The translations under genes and the position numbers were made by a program. DNA of 64,000 bases from Actinomadura sp. K4S16 (GTDB lineage: Bacteria; Actinomycetota; Actinomycetes; Streptosporangiales; Streptosporangiaceae): assembly GCF_008327685.1 (NCBI RefSeq), contig NZ_BDDE01000018.1, positions 248,001 through 312,000 on the forward strand, written 5' to 3'. Below, piece after piece: positions 24,087-32,852 of this stretch (its first letter is position 1; each line of letters opens with the position of its first letter). The notes beneath the pieces are model-generated. The model had not been told where the DNA came from, did no database searches, and saw nothing but the letters and a program-made list of their open reading frames with translations.

Positions 24087-25460
24087 ATGGCCAGGACCGC
24101 CGAGGGAACCCCTGGCGCTCCCCACATCCTCATCGTGGGTGGCGGCTATGTGGGCATGTACACCGCTCTTCGCCTGCAGAAGAAGCTGAAGCGGGAGCTG
24201 AGGAGGGGCGAGGTCAGGGTCACCGTCGTCGACCCCAACTCGTACATGACGTACCAGCCGTTCCTGCCCGAGGCCGCCGCCGGGAACATCTCCCCGCGGC
24301 ACGTCGTCGTCCCGCTGCGCCGGGTGCTGCCGAAGTGCACCGTCCGCAAGGCGCGCGTCACCGAGCTGAACCACGACGAGCGATGGGCGATCGTCCAGCC
24401 CCTGGCCGGGCCGCCCGAGCGGATCTCCTACGACTACCTGGTCATGGCGGCCGGCGCGGTGCCGCGGCTGCTGCCGATCCCCGGGCTCGCCGAGAACGGC
24501 ATCAGCCTGAAGACCGTCGGCGAGGCCATCCACCTGCGCAACCACATCCTGGAGCAGCTGGAGATCGCCGAGTCGACCGACGACGTCGAGCTGCGCCGCA
24601 AGGCGCTGACCTTCGTGTTCGTCGGCGGCGGGTTCGCCGGCGTCGAGGCGGTCGCCGAGCTCGAGGACATGACCCGCGACGCGACCAAGTACATGCGCAA
24701 GGTCACCCCGCAGGACCTGCGGTTCATCCTGGTCGAGGCGACCGGCCGCATCCTGCCGGAGGTCGGCCCCGACATGGGCAAGTGGACCGCCGAGCAGCTG
24801 CGCGGGCGCGGCATCGCCGTGAAGATGAACACCTTCCTGCAGTCGGCGGTGGACGGGCAGATCGAGCTGTCGGACGGCAGCAGCTTCCCGGCCGGCACCC
24901 TCGTGTGGAACGCGGGCGTCAAGCCGTCGCCGGTCGTGCGGCACGGCGACCTGCCGCTGGACGAGCGCGGCCGCGTGAAGGGCACCGAGTACCTCACCAT
25001 CGAGGGCCTCGTCCGCGCGTTCACCGCGGGCGACAACGCCGCGATCCCGGACCTCACCGAGGACGGCCAGTTCTGCCCGCCGAACGCCCAGCACGCCGTC
25101 CGGCAGGCCAAGCTGCTCGGCGACAACATCGTCCGGTCGCTGCGCGGCAAGACCCTCAAGCCGTACGTGCACGGCAACCTCGGCGCCGTCGCGGGCCTCG
25201 GCCTGCACAAGGGCGTGGCCAACCCCCTCGGCATCAAGCTCAAGGGCTGGCCCGCGTGGTTCTTCCACCGCAGCTACCACGGTGCGATGGTCCCGACCTT
25301 CAACCGCAAGATCCGCGTCATCGCGGACTGGACGCTCGCGCTGTTCCTCAAGCGCGAGACCGTCTCGCTCGCGACCATCGAGCAGCCGCGCGCCGACTTC
25401 CAGCTCGCGGCCCTCGACGACGCCAAGGCGAAGGCGAAGGCCGACCAGAACGCGGCCTGA
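24087..25460 (+). CDS. ndh: Type II NADH:quinone oxidoreductase
   Basis: 457 residues with GGAGGG before the ATG. The FAD-binding motif is at residues about 14-25 (VGGGYVGMYTALRLQ) and the NADH-binding motif at about 175 (VFVGGGFAGVEAVAEL). FTAGDNAAIPD is the second FAD motif, and NAQHAVRQAK is the conserved quinone-side region. The C-terminus has the amphipathic membrane-binding helices typical of NDH-2. The enzyme moves electrons from NADH to menaquinone without pumping protons. A Rex operator lies just upstream, and the gene ends at a strong bidirectional hairpin, so it is a single-gene unit. Confidence 0.95.
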   Translation: MARTAEGTPGAPHILIVGGGYVGMYTALRLQKKLKRELRRGEVRVTVVDPNSYMTYQPFLPEAAAGNISPRHVVVPLRRVLPKCTVRKARVTELNHDERWAIVQPLAGPPERISYDYLVMAAGAVPRLLPIPGLAENGISLKTVGEAIHLRNHILEQLEIAESTDDVELRRKALTFVFVGGGFAGVEAVAELEDMTRDATKYMRKVTPQDLRFILVEATGRILPEVGPDMGKWTAEQLRGRGIAVKMNTFLQSAVDGQIELSDGSSFPAGTLVWNAGVKPSPVVRHGDLPLDERGRVKGTEYLTIEGLVRAFTAGDNAAIPDLTEDGQFCPPNAQHAVRQAKLLGDNIVRSLRGKTLKPYVHGNLGAVAGLGLHKGVANPLGIKLKGWPAWFFHRSYHGAMVPTFNRKIRVIADWTLALFLKRETVSLATIEQPRADFQLAALDDAKAKAKADQNAA

Positions 25461-25489
25461 CCCGGTCGAACGCACCTCGGTTCGCCAAG

Positions 25490-25523
25490 AACGCCCCGGC
25501 GGTCACCCGACCGCCGGGGCGTT
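25490..25523. terminator. Bidirectional hairpin terminator
   Basis: Perfect 15-bp stem (25490-25504 with 25509-25523), 4-base loop, between convergent ndh and the ABC permease gene. Each side carries a short T-run or A-run. Confidence 0.85.
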
Positions 25524-25544
25524 CCCCGTTTCCAGGCCCGGTTC

Positions 25545-26354
25545 TCAGGCGCGCTGCTTGAAGGCGCGCAGGGACAGGGGGGCGAACACCAGCGAGATGC
25601 CCACGCCCCACGCGAGCGCGATCCAGGCGTGCTGCAGGACGGGGCCGCCGACCAGCAGGCCGCGCATCGCCTCCACGAGCTGGGTCACCGGGCTGTTGTC
25701 CATGCAGAACGCCAGCCAGCCGGGGATGCCCTTCGTGGACGGGATGAACGCGGTGCTGAGGAAGCTCAGCGGGAAGATCACCACAAAGCCGAAGATCTGC
25801 ACCTTCTCCGGCTCGTTGACCTTCATCGCGATGAAGACCGACGTCCAGGAGAACAGGATCGCGAAGGCCAGCAGCAGCAGGAACGCGCCGCCCACCGCCA
25901 GCACGTTGGTCTCCACCCGGAAGCCGATCGCGAACCCGACCAGCAGCAGGATCGTCATCGACCACGCCTGCTTGACGGTGTCGGCGATGATCCGCCCGGC
26001 GAGCGGGGCGCTGCGCGCGATCGGCAGGCTCCGGAACCGGTCGAACACGCCCTTGGTGATGTCGGTGTTCAGCCCGAATCCGGTGCTCATCCCGGCGAAC
26101 AGGGCGTTCTGGGCGATGATGCCGGGGATCACGATCGGCAGGTACGCCTCGACGCTGCCCTTCATCGGCGGGCCGAACACGTAGGCGAACAGCAGCACGA
26201 ACATGATGGGCTGGATCGACAGGTCGAGCAGTTCCATCGGGTTGTGCTTGATCTGGACGAGGTTGCGCCAGGCCAGCGTGACCGTGTTGCGCAGGGCCGT
26301 GGCGGGCGCGACCCGCTTGGACAGCTCCTGCGGCGCGAGCGTCGCGGTGGTCAT
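25545..26354 (-). CDS. ABC-2 type export permease (DrrB-like)
   Basis: 269 residues from an ATG overlapping the ATPase stop (ATGA). Six hydrophobic segments are visible, with the ABC-2 signature between segments 2 and 4 (FGLNTDITKGVFDRFRSLPIARSAPLAGRIIADT). The order and coupling with the upstream DrrA-type ATPase make a two-component exporter of the daunorubicin-resistance class. The substrate cannot be told from sequence. No biosynthetic gene cluster is adjacent, so it may be a general drug or lipid exporter. Confidence 0.92.
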   Translation of the reverse strand: MTTATLAPQELSKRVAPATALRNTVTLAWRNLVQIKHNPMELLDLSIQPIMFVLLFAYVFGPPMKGSVEAYLPIVIPGIIAQNALFAGMSTGFGLNTDITKGVFDRFRSLPIARSAPLAGRIIADTVKQAWSMTILLLVGFAIGFRVETNVLAVGGAFLLLLAFAILFSWTSVFIAMKVNEPEKVQIFGFVVIFPLSFLSTAFIPSTKGIPGWLAFCMDNSPVTQLVEAMRGLLVGGPVLQHAWIALAWGVGISLVFAPLSLRAFKQRA

Positions 26355-27343
26355 GCGGAGGCACCTTCCTTGTCGGCCTGCTTCTCCAGTTCGCCGGCCT
26401 CGGCGTCGATGTCGTCGGTGTGGTGGCCGGTGAGGGCGAAGAACACCTCGTCCAGGCTGGACTTGCGCAGCGACAGCTCGCCGACGGCGACGCCCGCCTC
26501 GTCGAGGCGGCGGACCACGGCCGGCATCAGCTGCGGGTCGGTGATCGGCGCGCTGACCAGGTCGTCTCGGACCTCCGGGACGGCCTCGGCCAGCTCCCCG
26601 ACGATCCGCTCCACCGCGGCCACGTCCGCCGCGTCGACCGGCCTGACCTCCAGCACCTGCCCGCCGACCTGGGCCTTCAGCATGTCGGACGTGCCGTGCG
26701 CGATGGCCTGGCCGCGGTCGATGACGATGATGTCGTCGGCGAGCTGGTCGGCCTCCTCCAGGTACTGCGTGGTGAGCAGCACGGTGACGCCGTCGTCGGT
26801 CAGGCCGCGGACGATGTCCCACAGGCCGTTCCGGCTGCGCGGGTCGAGGCCCGTGGTCGGCTCGTCCAGGAACAGGATCTGCGGGCGCCCGACGAGGCTC
26901 GCCGCCAGGTCGAGGCGGCGGCGCATGCCGCCCGAGTACGTCTTGGCGGCGCGCTCGGCGGCATCGGTGAGCTGGAAGCGCTCGAGCAGTTCGGCGGCGC
27001 GCGCCCGGGACTCCCGGCGCGGCAGGCCGAGCAGCCGCCCGATCAGGACGAGGTTCTCGGTGCCGGTCAGCATCTCGTCGACCCCGGCGTACTGGCCGGT
27101 CAGCCCGATCAGCTGGCGCACCTTGTGCGCCTCCTTCACCACGTCGTACCCGCCGACCTGGGCGGTGCCGCCGCTCGGCTCGATCAGCGTGGCGAGGATC
27201 CGGGTCATGGTCGTCTTGCCGGCGCCGTTCGGCCCCAGCACGCCGAGGACCGTGCCGGCTTCGGCGGTGAGGGAGACGCCGTCCAGCGCCCGGGTCTCAC
27301 CGAACCGCTTCTCCAGGCCGTCGGCCTGGATCGCGTAGGTCAT
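26351..27343 (-). CDS. ABC transporter ATP-binding protein (DrrA family)
   Basis: 330 residues; TAGGAG precedes the ATG at 27343. Walker A is GPNGAGKTT near residue 38, the signature YSGGMRRRLDLAASL near 137, and Walker B LFLDEPTTGLD. The C-terminal 100 residues carry the DrrA-type extension (VLEVRPVDAADVAAVERIVGEL and LSLRKSSLDEVFFALTG). It powers the permease encoded by the overlapping downstream gene. Confidence 0.94.
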   Translation of the reverse strand: MTYAIQADGLEKRFGETRALDGVSLTAEAGTVLGVLGPNGAGKTTMTRILATLIEPSGGTAQVGGYDVVKEAHKVRQLIGLTGQYAGVDEMLTGTENLVLIGRLLGLPRRESRARAAELLERFQLTDAAERAAKTYSGGMRRRLDLAASLVGRPQILFLDEPTTGLDPRSRNGLWDIVRGLTDDGVTVLLTTQYLEEADQLADDIIVIDRGQAIAHGTSDMLKAQVGGQVLEVRPVDAADVAAVERIVGELAEAVPEVRDDLVSAPITDPQLMPAVVRRLDEAGVAVGELSLRKSSLDEVFFALTGHHTDDIDAEAGELEKQADKEGASA

Positions 27344-27664
27344 GGGATCTCCTAGGACTCGGTTGCCGGACGCCGGTGCCCCCCGGCCGGGGAGTCAGCA
27401 AAAGTAGACGGAGTCCGGGTCAGGTGCATCCGAATTTCACGCCGCCCGGGCACAGCACAGCCGGCGGCGTGAACCACGCCACAAACCTCGCATGCCCCAC
27501 TGACAAACCCGCGATGCCGACGATCTCGTGCGCAGCGGATCTCCTTGCTCTCCCGACAATCTCGCACGCGCTACTGACAGAAACGTCGCCGCGCCGGGAA
27601 TCGTGCCGCCCGCTCCTTGGCCGTTCCCGGCCCGCGGCACGGCGAAAGGGCACCCCCGGGGTTC
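27344..27664. promoter_or_regulatory. Divergent intergenic region with an imperfect direct repeat
   Basis: About 320 bp between the DrrA-type gene and the first PH-domain gene. Two copies of a 19-bp unit, CTCGCANGC-N3-ACTGACA in form, stand at 27487-27505 and 27561-27579 with four differences. They could be binding sites for a regulator of the exporter. Otherwise I see no gene and no clear promoter for the ABC operon. Confidence 0.3.
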
Positions 27665-27676
27665 TAGACTCGCGGT
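27665..27676 (+). promoter_or_regulatory. Probable -10 element for leaderless PH-domain operon
   Basis: TAGACT at 27665-27670 ends 6 bp before the GTG at 27677, and there is no ribosome-binding site. This fits a leaderless transcript starting at the GTG. Confidence 0.5.
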
Positions 27677-28237
27677 GTGACGTCGGTGCGGCGCGGTCGC
27701 CGGAGGGACGGCGGGGGGCCGCACCCGCCGCGGCTGCGGCCGCCCGAGCACCGGGTCTCGCCCCGCGCGATCGCGCACTGGGCCATCGAGTACCTGCTGC
27801 TGTGGGGCCTCGCGTTCGGCCTCGCCCTCGGCGTGGCCGCCTGGGTCGGCGACGCCGGCTGGGACGCGCCGCCCGGCTGGCTGACCGGCCGGATCGGATG
27901 GCTGCCCTACATCGTCGGCGGCGCGGGGCTGCTCATGGTCGCGGTCGCGCCCGTGTGGCGGTACCGCGTCCACCGCTGGGAGGTCAGCGCCGACGTCGTC
28001 TACACCCGCACCGGCTGGTTCAGCCGCGAGTGGCTGCTGGTGCCCGTCGGGCGCATCCAGACCGTCGACAGCAAGCAGGGCCTGATCGAACGGATCCTGG
28101 GCCTGGCGACGATCGAGGTGAACACCGCCTCCCACGCCGGCTCCTCGGAGGTCTCCGGCCTGCCCGTGGACGTGGCGACGCGGCTCGCCGAAGACCTCGC
28201 GCACCGCGCGCACGACCTCCGCGACGACGCGACGTGA
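27677..28237 (+). CDS. PH domain-containing membrane protein (YdbS-like)
   Basis: 186 residues. Two membrane helices at about residues 36-56 and 76-95 are followed by a bacterial PH (bPH2) domain, HRWEVSADVVYTRTGWFSREWLLVPVGRIQTVDSKQG with the conserved RIQ and LGLATIEVNTA strands. It begins with a leaderless-type GTG and overlaps the next gene through GTGA. In Bacillus the paired YdbS/YdbT proteins affect resistance to other bacteria's compounds; the mechanism is not known. Confidence 0.9.
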   Translation: MTSVRRGRRRDGGGPHPPRLRPPEHRVSPRAIAHWAIEYLLLWGLAFGLALGVAAWVGDAGWDAPPGWLTGRIGWLPYIVGGAGLLMVAVAPVWRYRVHRWEVSADVVYTRTGWFSREWLLVPVGRIQTVDSKQGLIERILGLATIEVNTASHAGSSEVSGLPVDVATRLAEDLAHRAHDLRDDAT

Positions 28238-29676
28238 CCGCACGCCTGCACCCGCTCACCTTCGTCGTCGGCGCGGTCCGCGAGCTCATCGCCCTGCTGG
28301 CCGCCGGTGCGACGGGCCTGCTCGTGGGCGGGCTGTCCACGGCGTTCTACTTCACGCTCGTGGGGCTGGCCTTCGGCCTTCTCTTCCACGTGGCGAACTG
28401 GGTGACGTTCACCTACGTCCTGCACGACGACCGGATCGAGTTCCGGCGCGCGCTCATCGGCCGGTCGGTCAAGAGCATCCCGCGCGACCGGATCCGGGGC
28501 GTGGACATCAGCGCGTCCCTCCCGCACCGGCTGCTCGGGCTGGCGGTCGTGCAGATCGACGCCGGCGCGGACGGCGGGGAAGGGGAGCTGAACGCGGTCT
28601 CCCGCGCCGAGGCGGAGCGGCTGCGCGGCGTCCTGCTGGCGCGCGACGTCGAGGTGCCGCCGCGGCGCGTGCTCGGCCGCATGCGCCGGCGCTGGTACCT
28701 GTACGCCCCGCTCAGCGGCGCCTACCTGCTCACGCCCTTCGCGCTGGCGGGCAGCCTCCTCGGCACCGTCTACAACCTCGGCGACGACCTCGGCCTCATC
28801 ACGCGGGAGCGCGTGGAGAGCCTGGGGCACGACGTGGTGGGCCTCCCCACCGCCCTGGTCCTCGCGCTGATCATCCTGACGCTGATCGCGATGCCCGTCA
28901 TGTCGGTGATCGCCTTCACCCTCTTCAACTGGGACTTCACCGTCCACGAGCGGGACGGGTCGGTCGTCGCCGAGCGCGGCCTCGTCACCCGCCGCAGCGT
29001 CTCCCTCGAACGCCGCCGCCTCCGGGGCGTCGAGCTCGCCGACAACCCGTTCGAGCGGGCGGCGGGCGTGACCCGCCTCGGCGCCCTCATCACCGGGCTC
29101 GGGGACGCCGCCCAGCGGGGGCGGCTGATGCCCGCCGCGCCGCGGTCCGCCGCCGAGGCCCTCGCCGCGCGCGTCGTCGGGAACGTCCCGGGGCCGCTGA
29201 CCGCCCACCCGCCGGCCGCGCGGAGCCGCCGCGTCGTCCGCGCCATGGCGGCTCCGGTCGGCGTCGGCGTGCTCGCCGTCCTCGCGGGACAGCCCTGGGT
29301 CGCCTACGCGTGCGCGGTCCTGGCCGTCCTCGCGGTGCCGCTTGGCCTGGACCGCTACCGCCAGCTCGGCCACGCCACCGACGGGGAGCGCCTCACGGTG
29401 CGGTCGGGCTCACTGCGCCGCCGCCAGGTCGTCGTCGAGCACTCGGCCGTCATCGGCTGGCGGATGCGCCAGACGCTCTTCCAGCGCAGGCTGGGCCTCG
29501 CCACCCTCTTCGCCGCCGTGGGCGCGGGCGACGGGGGCTGCTCGGCGACCGACATGTCCGAGGACGACGCCGTGGCCCTCGCCGCCGCCATCACGCCCGA
29601 GTGGCTGACCCCGTTCCTGGACGGGACGCCAGGTGCCGACGCCGAGCCTATTCGGGCCGGCGGGCACCGAACATGA
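28234..29676 (+). CDS. PH domain-containing membrane protein, three-module (YdbT-like)
   Basis: 480 residues from a GTG coupled to the preceding gene. Three repeats of helical hairpin plus bPH2 domain can be followed: the first PH around residues 55-125 (TYVLHDDRIEFRRALIGRSVKSIPRDRIRGVDI), the second around 235-300 (DFTVHERDGSVVAERGLVTRRSVSLERRRLRGV), and the third around 385-450 (ERLTVRSGSLRRRQVVVEHSAVIG). It is the partner of the YdbS-like protein. Its last 29 bp overlap the 3' end of sepH on the other strand. Confidence 0.9.
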   Translation: MTARLHPLTFVVGAVRELIALLAAGATGLLVGGLSTAFYFTLVGLAFGLLFHVANWVTFTYVLHDDRIEFRRALIGRSVKSIPRDRIRGVDISASLPHRLLGLAVVQIDAGADGGEGELNAVSRAEAERLRGVLLARDVEVPPRRVLGRMRRRWYLYAPLSGAYLLTPFALAGSLLGTVYNLGDDLGLITRERVESLGHDVVGLPTALVLALIILTLIAMPVMSVIAFTLFNWDFTVHERDGSVVAERGLVTRRSVSLERRRLRGVELADNPFERAAGVTRLGALITGLGDAAQRGRLMPAAPRSAAEALAARVVGNVPGPLTAHPPAARSRRVVRAMAAPVGVGVLAVLAGQPWVAYACAVLAVLAVPLGLDRYRQLGHATDGERLTVRSGSLRRRQVVVEHSAVIGWRMRQTLFQRRLGLATLFAAVGAGDGGCSATDMSEDDAVALAAAITPEWLTPFLDGTPGADAEPIRAGGHRT

Positions 29677-31483
29677 TCTCGTCCCAGGACGGGACGGAGG
29701 CGCGCTTGCCCTTCGCCTTGCGCCGCCGGGCCGGACGCTGCGCGGCGGGGGACTCCCCGGCCGCCGCCGCGGCGGCGGGCGAGCCGGTGGCCGGCTTGTC
29801 CTGAGCGGCGGGCATGGCGGGCCGGCCCGCCGGCTTCTTCTTGGCGGGCGGCCGCGCGGGCTGCCGCTGCGGCGCGGCGGGCTTGCTCTCGGCGGCGGGC
29901 TCGCGGGGCGGCGCGGGCTTGCGGACCGGCGCGGCCTTGCGGACCGGCGCGGCCTCCCGCTCCTCCTCGGGGGCGCGCGGCGCGTCGGCCTCGACCCGGG
30001 GCCGGGCGGCGGGCGGCGCCTGCGGGGCCCCGGCGGGCCCGGCCGGGGCAGGCGGCTCCGGCGCGGCCTCGACCGGCTCGGCAGGCGCGGCGGACGCCGC
30101 GGCCTCCGGTGCTTCGTCGGCCTCGGGCGTGTCGTCTGCCTTGTGCGCTTCGTCGGCCTCGTGGTCGTCGCGTGCCTCGGGCGCCTGCTCCGGGAGATCC
30201 GTCTCCGCCGGTTCCGCGGAAGCGTGCTCCTCTTCCCGAGCCTCTCCGGGGCCCTCCGCGTCGAGCGCTTCGCTCTCCTCGGAGGCGGCGGCCTCGTCTT
30301 CCCGCTGCTGGACGTCCTCGGCAGGCCGCGCCTCTTCGGCGGCGGCCTCGTCGGCGGTGCTCTCGGCGACCGTCTCGGCGGTCTCGCCGGGCTCGGCGGT
30401 CTCGTGCGCCAGGGCGTCCGCGCTCTCGTCGTGCCCCTCGGCGGACGCGGGGGCCTCGGCGGGCTCCGCCGTCCCGGCCCCGGCGGCGCGCGGCTCCTCG
30501 CTCTGGGCGGGCGTGACGGCCTCGTCGGCGGGCGTCTCGGCGGAGGGTGCGGCCTGACCCGCGTCCTCGGCCGGCGGGCCGGGACGGGACGCCTCACGGC
30601 CGTGCGCGGGCCGGCCGGGCAGCGTGGCCTCGCGCAGCGAGGGCGTCTCGGACGCCTCGCGGAAAGCGGGCCGGGGATCGACCATGCGACCGCGCTCGAC
30701 GATGTACGCGCGGGGCTCCGCGGCGCGCAGCGGCTCGGGGGCGCCGGGCTGCTCCGGCTCGGCGGGCAGGCCCCGGGCGGTGAACTCGCGGCCGCCGGGG
30801 GCGATGCCGCGGTCGTAGGGCGCGGTGTCGCGGTCGCTGGAGACGACCTTCATCGCGGGACGGCGCGGGACGAGCGGGGTGACGGTGTCGGAAAGCGCGT
30901 CGTCGTCCCACTCGACGGAGGTGAGCCGGGCGGCGACCTCGTCAAGCGGGGAGACGTGCCGGCGGCGCGGGTCGAACGTCCACTCGGCGGCGTGCGGGCG
31001 GCCGCCCTCGAAGAAGGACAGCCGGACGCGCCAGGTGTTGTCCTCGCACTTCCAGGAGTCCCACTCGACCTCTTCCAGGTCGACGCCGCCGCGGCCGAGG
31101 CGCTCCTCGACGGTCTCGCCGAGCGGCGGGCCCGGGGTCGACTCGCCGGGACGGCGGACGGCGACGCGCTGCGCCTGCTGGGCCATGTATTCGCGTTCCT
31201 GCAGGACCGGGCCCTCGAACCAGCGGACGCGTTCGACCGGGATGCCCGCCGACTCGGCGATCTCCTCCGCGGTCTCCCCGGACCGGATGCGGGCCTGGAT
31301 CTCCTTGGGGCGCAAGGGACTCTCCACTTCGATCTCGAACTGGCCGAGGCGGGAGAAGTGCCCACGGACCGCGGCGCGGAGCCGGTCGTCGACGGGCAGG
31401 GTGAACCGGGTGCCTCGGCCCGCGGTGGCCAGGACGAGGTACGTACCGTCCTCGCTGACCGCGACGAGGCGCAGCTCCTGCAT
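29648..31483 (-). CDS. sepH: Septation protein SepH (DUF3071)
   Basis: 611 residues with AGGAAGG before the ATG. Residues 1 to about 200 are the conserved DUF3071 domain, including a helix-turn-helix-like segment (SGETAEEIAESAGIPVERVRWFEGPVLQEREYMA, residues about 68-100). The remaining 400 residues are Ala/Glu/Pro-rich and disordered, ending in a basic tail. SepH in Streptomyces binds FtsZ and promotes filament assembly at division septa. The long acidic linker varies in length among species. Its 3' end overlaps the PH-domain gene by 29 bp, convergently. Confidence 0.9.
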   Translation of the reverse strand: MQELRLVAVSEDGTYLVLATAGRGTRFTLPVDDRLRAAVRGHFSRLGQFEIEVESPLRPKEIQARIRSGETAEEIAESAGIPVERVRWFEGPVLQEREYMAQQAQRVAVRRPGESTPGPPLGETVEERLGRGGVDLEEVEWDSWKCEDNTWRVRLSFFEGGRPHAAEWTFDPRRRHVSPLDEVAARLTSVEWDDDALSDTVTPLVPRRPAMKVVSSDRDTAPYDRGIAPGGREFTARGLPAEPEQPGAPEPLRAAEPRAYIVERGRMVDPRPAFREASETPSLREATLPGRPAHGREASRPGPPAEDAGQAAPSAETPADEAVTPAQSEEPRAAGAGTAEPAEAPASAEGHDESADALAHETAEPGETAETVAESTADEAAAEEARPAEDVQQREDEAAASEESEALDAEGPGEAREEEHASAEPAETDLPEQAPEARDDHEADEAHKADDTPEADEAPEAAASAAPAEPVEAAPEPPAPAGPAGAPQAPPAARPRVEADAPRAPEEEREAAPVRKAAPVRKPAPPREPAAESKPAAPQRQPARPPAKKKPAGRPAMPAAQDKPATGSPAAAAAAGESPAAQRPARRRKAKGKRASVPSWDEIMFGARRPE

Positions 31484-31904
31484 GCGTGTCCTTCCTGCCC
31501 TGTCCTGACGGCACGGAGGACGCCGGACCGCGCGACCGTGCTCTCACCGGTCGGCCGTCCGATGCCCACCGAGGGCGCATGCGTGCCCTTCCCCCGGGTT
31601 CCCGAGTCTCTCTTTCGGACACACCTGCTGCCAGCACCGTACCCGGCATGTCCGAACATCGCCGCTCTCGAAGCCCTCTTCACGAGGTCGAAGAGGGCAC
31701 CTGCCCAAGCTTGCCGGTGCCGCGACCGGCGAGGGGGCGCTCTGCGCGATTCTTGTCCATCCTTTTCCACACCGTTCCTGACGGGCTCGCGAACGCCCCG
31801 CGGATCCGACGTTGCGAGCGTCACGTCGTGGGCAGGAACACCCGCGTGCTCCCGATCGGTTTCTCTTCGGGGTGTCCGTGGCGAGAGGGAACAACAGGAA
31901 AGGG
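31484..31904. promoter_or_regulatory. Divergent intergenic region with a 9-bp-stem hairpin
   Basis: About 420 bp between sepH and the repeat-bearing membrane protein. The only distinct structure is an inverted repeat GCCCTCTTC-N8-GAAGAGGGC at 31673-31698, which could be an operator or an attenuator. I see no convincing gene on either strand. Confidence 0.35.
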
Positions 31905-32852
31905 GTGAGTCAGGCGATGCCGCGCAAGCTGCCGGATGTGAGCACGACGCAGCTGATCGCGAGTGCGGCGGCGACGGCGGTCGCCGCGCTGGGGGCGTCC
32001 TACCTGGGCGTGTACGGGACGATCATCGGTGCGGCGCTGATGAGCGTCATCTCCACGGCGGGGTCGGCCGTGGGCAAGCACTACCTCGACCAGGGCCGGG
32101 CGCAGATCAAGGAGCTGACGCACCTGCAGTCGGCGGTCCGGCGCCGGGACGCGGCCGAGGGGGCCGCGGACGAGGCGAGGAGCTCCGACCCGACCCGCAC
32201 CGCGGTGTGGTCCGGCGACCCGAACGCGACGCGGCTCGACCCGGTGGCCCTCGGCGGCGACCCGAACGCCACGCGGCTCGATCCCGGCGGAGATCCGAGC
32301 GCCACGCGCCTGGACCCGGTGCAGACGGTGGCCGCCTCGCTCGCGGAGGAGGCCGGCGAGGACGCGGTGCGCCAGGTCGTCCGCCGCTCGGCGTGGCAGA
32401 GCACGGTCGAGTGGGCCAAGGCGCACTGGGTGACGCTGGTGGTCTCCTCGGCGGCGGTGTTCGCGGTGGTCCTCGGCGGGATCACGATCTACGAGGCGGG
32501 CACCGGCAAGCCCGTCGGCGGCGCGAGCGGCAAGGGCCTGACCGTCACCAAGGTCTTCGACGGCGGGGGGAGCAGGCAGCCGGCCGAAACGCCGTCGCAG
32601 GCGCCCTCCGGCGGCACCACGGAGAAGCCCGGCAACTCGCCGAGCGGCACGCCGACGGACGGGACGCCCTCCGGCGGACCGAGCTCCCCGTCTCCCGGGA
32701 CGTCGGCACCCAGCGAGCAGCCGACCCAGGCGCCCACGACCGCCCCGCCGACGGCGCCGACGACCCCGCAGGCGCCGACGACCACTCAGGCCCCGCAGGA
32801 CGGCGGCCAAGGCGGTGCCGACCCGCAGACCCGCACCACCCCCGGCGGCTAG
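31905..32852 (+). CDS. Membrane protein with DPNATRLDP repeats and Thr/Pro/Ser-rich outer tail
   Basis: 315 residues from a GTG at 31905 with AGGA upstream; an ATG at 31917 is an alternative. A weak hydrophobic segment at about 15-40 is followed by a cytoplasmic region with three near-identical units: GDPNATRLDP twice and GDPSATRLDP once, preceded by DPTRTAVW. A strong membrane helix at about 168-190 (WVTLVVSSAAVFAVVLGGITIY) leads to a Gly/Ser/Thr/Pro-rich tail of 110 residues that should lie outside. The repeated Thr in an acidic/basic context looks like a kinase target or FHA-binding site, which is inference. No family name is known to me. Confidence 0.75.
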   Translation: MSQAMPRKLPDVSTTQLIASAAATAVAALGASYLGVYGTIIGAALMSVISTAGSAVGKHYLDQGRAQIKELTHLQSAVRRRDAAEGAADEARSSDPTRTAVWSGDPNATRLDPVALGGDPNATRLDPGGDPSATRLDPVQTVAASLAEEAGEDAVRQVVRRSAWQSTVEWAKAHWVTLVVSSAAVFAVVLGGITIYEAGTGKPVGGASGKGLTVTKVFDGGGSRQPAETPSQAPSGGTTEKPGNSPSGTPTDGTPSGGPSSPSPGTSAPSEQPTQAPTTAPPTAPTTPQAPTTTQAPQDGGQGGADPQTRTTPGG

